NCBI GenBank assembly: GCA_009776955.1
Contig: WRMW01000004.1
Coordinates: 1 to 64,000 of the forward strand
Direction: 5' to 3'
Length of the DNA stretch: 64,000 bases
Origin: Clostridiales bacterium
Lineage (GTDB): Bacteria; Bacillota; Clostridia; Peptostreptococcales; Anaerovoracaceae
Shown: one piece after another, positions 61,838 through 64,000 of the stretch
How positions within the stretch are numbered: the stretch's first letter is position 1
How the letters are laid out: each line of letters begins with the position of its first letter
The notes under the pieces: model-generated
Databases searched by the model: none
The model's input: only the letters and a program-made list of their open reading frames with translations
What the model was told of the DNA's origin: nothing
Program-made: the position numbers and the translations under genes

Positions 61838-62257
61838 ATGAAAAATCTAAAAAAGTTAGTTATCGTCATAAGCGTGTTTTTGGTGTTTGCCATGGTGCTA
61901 AGCGGATGTGGTGGCGGTGGTGGGGCATCTGCGCCCGAACCGGCATCGCCGCCGCCGGCACAGCAGGCAGAAGAACCAACTGGGGATGCAGGCTCGGACG
62001 GAATCAGCTCAAGCTTTAAGGCGCAAATGGATGCATATGAGCGATTTTTTGATACATACGTAGATATTGCGGAGAAGTATCAAGACAATCCGACAGACCC
62101 CGCCATCATGACTGATTATCTTGAGTTGCTGGAGGAGTTCACAGAAATGCTAGAGGAACTTGAAAACCTTGAAGAAGCCGACTGGACAACAGAAGAATTG
62201 CAATACTATCTCGATGTGTTAGCGAGGGTGTTGCAGAAAATAGCGGCTGTGCAGTAA
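61838..62257 (+). CDS. Small lipoprotein, possibly DUF6591-like
   Basis: A 139-residue protein with signal peptide and lipobox VLSGC (Cys about residue 24), a Gly/Pro/Ala linker and an acidic helical domain (FKAQMDAYERFFDTYVDIAEKY to the end) with the look of the DUF6591 family seen on Bacillota lipoproteins; that assignment is tentative. The ribosome binding site is AAAAGGAG before ATG 61838. It is the last gene of the SPFH group and is followed by a GC-rich terminator. Confidence 0.75.
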   Translation: MKNLKKLVIVISVFLVFAMVLSGCGGGGGASAPEPASPPPAQQAEEPTGDAGSDGISSSFKAQMDAYERFFDTYVDIAEKYQDNPTDPAIMTDYLELLEEFTEMLEELENLEEADWTTEELQYYLDVLARVLQKIAAVQ

Positions 62258-62258
62258 G

Positions 62259-62340
62259 ACCGACTGCACAATAAGCCCGACGGCACAATAAGAGGGGCGC
62301 CCCTGCGGGGCGCCCCTTTTAATTCGTCCTTGACTTATAT
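62259..62340. repeat. Short direct repeats plus terminator module (copy shared with 62956-63022)
   Basis: CCGACTGCACAATAAG and CCGACGGCACAATAAG stand in tandem (62260-62292), followed by the hairpin and AATTCGTCCTTGACTTATAT. The same order, CCGACTGCATAATAAG, hairpin, AATTCGCATTGGATTTATAT, recurs about 690 bp downstream. The two modules flank the hicAB genes. Confidence 0.8.
62294..62320 (+). terminator. GC-rich intrinsic terminator (copy 2 of 3)
   Basis: GGGGCGCCCC (62294-62303), loop TGC, GGGGCGCCCC (62307-62316), then TTTT. It ends the SPFH group. Confidence 0.88.
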
Positions 62341-62349
62341 ATTTCATGT

Positions 62350-62721
62350 TTAGGCGAACCGTTCGGCTAAAGCGTCCTGCATTACTCGCGACAGGCTCAA
62401 TCCAGACGAGACGGCTTTTTCGTCCATCCACTGAGGTATGCTGATGGTGCGTTTGACGGCACGACCGTCTTTCACCTCGGCACGTATAAGGCTAGTGAAC
62501 TCGTTGCCTTTTGCGCTGACATCCTGCACGGCCGAGGCCGCAGGCAAAACCATCTTCTTGTCTGCAAGATACTCAATCCACTGCTTCAAAGCGGACTGAG
62601 CCATGTACATGGCGTTTGCAAGCGACTTTCCTTCGCTTATGCAACCTGGCAGATCCGGGTATGTGATGGTGATGCTACCATCGTCATTGGGGTGAAAAAT
62701 TGCGGGGTATACGTATTCCAT
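62350..62721 (-). CDS. hicB: HicB-family antitoxin
   Basis: A 123-residue antitoxin: the N-terminal part (YPAIFHPNDDGSITITYPDLPGCISEGKSLANAM) is the HicB RNase-H-like fold, and the C-terminal part (VKRTISIPQWMDEKAVSSGLSLSRVMQDALAERF) is a ribbon-helix-helix DNA-binding domain. HicB binds and inhibits the HicA mRNA interferase and represses the operon. Start ATG 62721 lies 4 nt after the hicA stop, so toxin comes first, as usual for hicAB. Downstream lies a GC-rich terminator. Confidence 0.9.
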   Translation of the reverse strand: MEYVYPAIFHPNDDGSITITYPDLPGCISEGKSLANAMYMAQSALKQWIEYLADKKMVLPAASAVQDVSAKGNEFTSLIRAEVKDGRAVKRTISIPQWMDEKAVSSGLSLSRVMQDALAERFA

Positions 62722-62725
62722 CTCC

Positions 62726-62899
62726 TCAGTCTCCTTTCGCTATCTTCAAAATTTCTTTTGCCGTTTGCTCGTTTATTTCACGATGGTTCGGAATTTGTAA
62801 GGGTCGGCACCCGTCCTTTTCAAAGATGCCGTGGTCACTGCTCCTGTCGAGCGTGTAGCCAAGCCTTTCTATCTCCCTTACCAGATCTCTGCGCTTCAA
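62726..62899 (-). CDS. hicA: HicA-family toxin (mRNA interferase)
   Basis: A 57-residue protein of the HicA double-stranded-RNA-binding fold. The conserved catalytic-type His is His23 in RSSDHGIFEKDG; the later LQIPNHREINEQTAKEILKIAK is family-typical. TTG 62899 is chosen as the start because AAGGAGG lies 8 nt upstream; GTG 62908 would overlap that site. HicA cleaves mRNA and is held inactive by HicB encoded directly downstream. The promoter and a palindromic operator are immediately upstream. Confidence 0.85.
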   Translation of the reverse strand: MKRRDLVREIERLGYTLDRSSDHGIFEKDGCRPLQIPNHREINEQTAKEILKIAKGD

Positions 62900-62923
62900 T
62901 GCCGCCACCTCCTTGCAATACTT

Positions 62924-62952
62924 ATCATATTACGTAAATTACGCAATGTCAA
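62924..62952 (-). promoter_or_regulatory. hicAB promoter with palindromic operator
   Basis: Minus strand TTGACA (62947-62952), 17-nt spacer, TATGAT (62924-62929). The spacer contains CGTAA-A-TTACG within an imperfect 19-bp palindrome (62929-62947), the expected position for a HicB operator. Confidence 0.75.
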
Positions 62953-62955
62953 TAA

Positions 62956-63022
62956 GCCCGACTGCATAATAAGAGGGGCGCCCCTGCGGGGCGCCCCTTT
63001 AATTCGCATTGGATTTATATTG
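62956..63022. repeat. Second copy of the repeat-plus-terminator module
   Basis: CCGACTGCATAATAAG, then the hairpin (62975-62997), then AATTCGCATTGGATTTATAT. It matches the module at 62276-62340 over about 65 bp with few differences. It lies just upstream of the hicAB promoter and just downstream of the second hicB gene. Confidence 0.8.
62975..63000 (-). terminator. GC-rich terminator hairpin (copy 3 of 3)
   Basis: GGGGCGCCCC (62975-62984), TGC, GGGGCGCCCC (62988-62997), TTT. The stem is symmetrical; here it separates two minus-strand hicB loci. Confidence 0.75.
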
Positions 63023-63032
63023 TCCTCTGCTT

Positions 63033-63437
63033 TCACACTGCCTCAACCCCTAGCTTGGCTTTCAGCGCTTCTTGCAAAGTCGCAGAGAAATTGACGCCGG
63101 CATCCTCCGCCTGGGCGTTGAGCCACGAGGGGACATATAGCGTCTTTCTGACCCCCCTGTTTTCATGCCTCCGCCTATAATCGTCAAAATCCACCGTTAC
63201 AAGCGTTTTCATTTCGTTGCCTTTCGCCTTTATCGAGTTGATATTGGAAGGCTTGGGCAATGGCTCGTTGTCGTCTTGCTTGCACAAGCCCATCATGGAG
63301 ATTGCATCTTCTGCCATAAAAAGTGCATCTGCCAGGTCGTTGCCTTGCGTGTCGCAATCAAAGTCCGGGACGTGTACGCAAAATCCACCATCTTTCTCCG
63401 GTGTCAAAACGACTGGATAAACTGTTTTCTTTCCCAT
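63033..63437 (-). CDS. Second HicB-family antitoxin, toxin partner truncated
   Basis: A 134-residue HicB-like protein with the N-terminal fold YPVVLTPEKDGGFCVHVPDFDCDTQGNDLADAL and a C-terminal ribbon-helix-helix (VRKTLYVPSWLNAQAEDAGVNFSATLQEALKAKL). The start ATG 63437 has an AGGGAGAG site. Its usual partner toxin is only a fragment (63404-63520) that runs into this gene. The antitoxin may survive as an orphan repressor or as an antidote for other HicA copies; that is inference. Confidence 0.85.
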   Translation of the reverse strand: MGKKTVYPVVLTPEKDGGFCVHVPDFDCDTQGNDLADALFMAEDAISMMGLCKQDDNEPLPKPSNINSIKAKGNEMKTLVTVDFDDYRRRHENRGVRKTLYVPSWLNAQAEDAGVNFSATLQEALKAKLGVEAV

Positions 63438-63520
63438 GTTCGCTCTCCCTTTTTATGCCCATCCGTTATTTGGCGATACCCTTTGGATTTCAGCAGCTTT
63501 TCTAAGTCCCTGCGCTTCAT
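63404..63520 (-). pseudogene. Truncated hicA toxin remnant
   Basis: ATG 63520 follows GGAGGCAGG and opens a 38-codon frame, MKRRDLEKLLKSKGYR then QITDGHKKGER, matching the HicA N-terminus through the region of the active-site His. The frame then runs out of phase into the hicB gene and stops at 63406, so the C-terminal half of HicA is missing. An internal deletion joining hicA to hicB is the simplest explanation. Confidence 0.75.
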
Positions 63521-63542
63521 TTCCTGCCTCCTTATAGCATTA

Positions 63543-63571
63543 ATATACGTCATAACAACGTATATGTCAAA
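63543..63571 (-). promoter_or_regulatory. Promoter and operator of the second hicAB locus
   Basis: Minus strand TTGACA, 17-nt spacer, TATATT (the -10 near 63541-63546). A perfect inverted repeat ATATACGT/ACGTATAT (63543-63550 and 63558-63565, 7-nt spacer) overlaps it, similar in its TACGT core to the first hicAB operator. Confidence 0.7.
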
Positions 63572-63612
63572 TCCTTTTCAAGCTTTGCCATAATCCTTCA
63601 TGGTCTACAGAG

Positions 63613-63647
63613 AAAAGCCTTGCAATCTTGACGATTGCAAGGCTTTT
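63613..63647. terminator. Bidirectional 15-bp terminator hairpin
   Basis: AAAAGCCTTGCAATC and GATTGCAAGGCTTTT are exact complements around TTGAC. It ends the tRNA-Val transcript on the minus strand, where TTTT follows the stem. Confidence 0.85.
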
Positions 63648-63650
63648 CCT

Positions 63651-63727
63651 TGGTACAGATGCCCCGATTCGAACGGGGGACCCCCTGGTTGTGATCCAGG
63701 TGCTCTAACCAACTGAGCTACACCTGC
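63651..63727 (-). tRNA. tRNA-Val (anticodon CAC), CCA encoded
   Basis: The 77-nt minus-strand cloverleaf has acceptor GCAGGTG/CATCTGT (two G-U pairs), D-arm GCTCAGTTGGTTAGAGC, anticodon stem CCTGG/CCAGG with loop ATCACAA (CAC), T-arm CCCCGTTCGAATCGGGG, discriminator A and genomic CCA (63651-63653). Confidence 0.95.
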
Positions 63728-63780
63728 ACGTAAGCGTAAACGAATTATACCACAAATTACGCCACAAATTACGCTAAAAA

Positions 63781-64000
63781 TTACACCACAGCTACAGCCT
63801 CTATTTCAACCAGCGCCCCTTTGGGCAGCGCCGCCACCTCTACCGCCGACCGTGACGGCAGCATAGACCCTGTGAAGTACCGCGCGTAGACCTCGTTCAT
63901 CTTTGCAAAATCGCCGATGTCCGCAAGGAACACCGTCGTCTTTATGACGCGGTCCAGGCCTGTGCCCGCCGCTTCAAGCACGGCTTTAAGGTTCGAGAAC
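63781..64000 (-). CDS. ridA: RidA-family protein, C-terminal part (cut by window edge)
   Basis: The frame is open to the last base of the window, giving the C-terminal about 72 residues of a RidA (YjgF/YER057c/UK114) protein, an enamine/imine deaminase. Visible are [29 protein letters not shown], the middle signature, and the C-terminal [26 protein letters not shown], where the Arg in PSRSAV binds the substrate carboxylate and the Glu near the end is also conserved. RidA removes reactive 2-aminoacrylate made by PLP dehydratases such as IlvA; ilvA is present in the window. The start lies beyond 64000. Confidence 0.92.
   Translation of the reverse strand, partial: FSNLKAVLEAAGTGLDRVIKTTVFLADIGDFAKMNEVYARYFTGSMLPSRSAVEVAALPKGALVEIEAVAVV

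Overview
The window reads as a piece of a Gram-positive, strictly anaerobic member of the Bacillota (Clostridia-like), GC roughly mid-fifties by eye. The evidence is a class III ribonucleotide reductase with its activase (nrdDG), a butyryl-CoA dehydrogenase/Etf set whose EtfA carries a ferredoxin domain, a PASTA kinase with its PP2C phosphatase, a HutP-family protein, a YtrA-type GntR/ABC operon, several lipoproteins plus lgt, and the familiar Firmicutes order priA-def-fmt-rsmB-prpC-prkC-rsgA-rpe. I cannot name a genus. About 50 protein genes and two tRNAs are supported; there are no IS elements, CRISPR arrays or rRNAs.

Layout. 1-1.8 kb: a 5'-truncated protein with an HExxH motif and a lipoprotein. 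2-6.2 kb: proA; then, on the minus strand, a XerC/D-like recombinase, tRNA-Pro(CGG) and a DUF885 lipoprotein whose start codon lies 3 nt after the tRNA CCA. 6.2-9.5 kb: nrdDG behind a strong promoter with an NrdR-box match. 9.5-13.1 kb: a non-coding stretch with DnaA-box-like sites and a perfect 22-bp inverted repeat, then gltA, an RsuA/RluB-type pseudouridine synthase and an Fe-S aldo/keto reductase. 13.2-19.5 kb: a partial histidine operon (unknown gene, fused hisZ-hisG, hisD, HD-domain protein, hisB, hisA). 19.6-26.6 kb, minus strand: a DUF4143 ATPase under a 23-bp tandem-repeat promoter, a MacAB-like efflux set and a GntR-ABC2 operon. 26.9-33 kb: a large repeat-rich surface protein, then bcd-etfB-etfA. 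33-41 kb: a PASTA-type class A PBP, hutP, holA and comEC. 41.3-57 kb: miaB, ilvA, trxA, queH-priA-def-fmt-rsmB-prpC-prkC-rsgA-rpe-lgt-ychF. 57-64 kb: alr, a DUF1461 membrane protein, two structured non-coding RNA regions, an SPFH/zinc-ribbon gene group, an intact hicAB locus, a second hicAB locus with a truncated hicA, tRNA-Val(CAC) and a partial ridA.

The most striking window-wide signal is promoter placement. Nine unrelated genes have a -10 element ending only 6-8 nt before the start codon, usually with no Shine-Dalgarno sequence, which predicts leaderless mRNAs: the rsuA/rluB-type gene, the gene at 13205, the DUF4143 ATPase, hutP, holA, comEC, miaB, alr and the DUF1461 gene. Many promoters also carry an extended -10 (TGnTAnnnT). 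A tenth case is the DUF885 mRNA, which tRNA 3' processing would leave leaderless.

Best candidates for something undescribed: (a) the SPFH / four-TM / zinc-ribbon / lipoprotein group at 59.3-62.3 kb, with a structured attenuator-like leader and a separate about 170-nt RNA upstream; (b) the HisZ-HisG fusion with a candidate internal start; (c) the DUF4143 ATPase promoter built from exactly spaced 23-bp repeats with a palindrome over its start codon; (d) a PrkC-type kinase whose extracellular part adds Big-like and InlB-type repeats after three PASTA domains.
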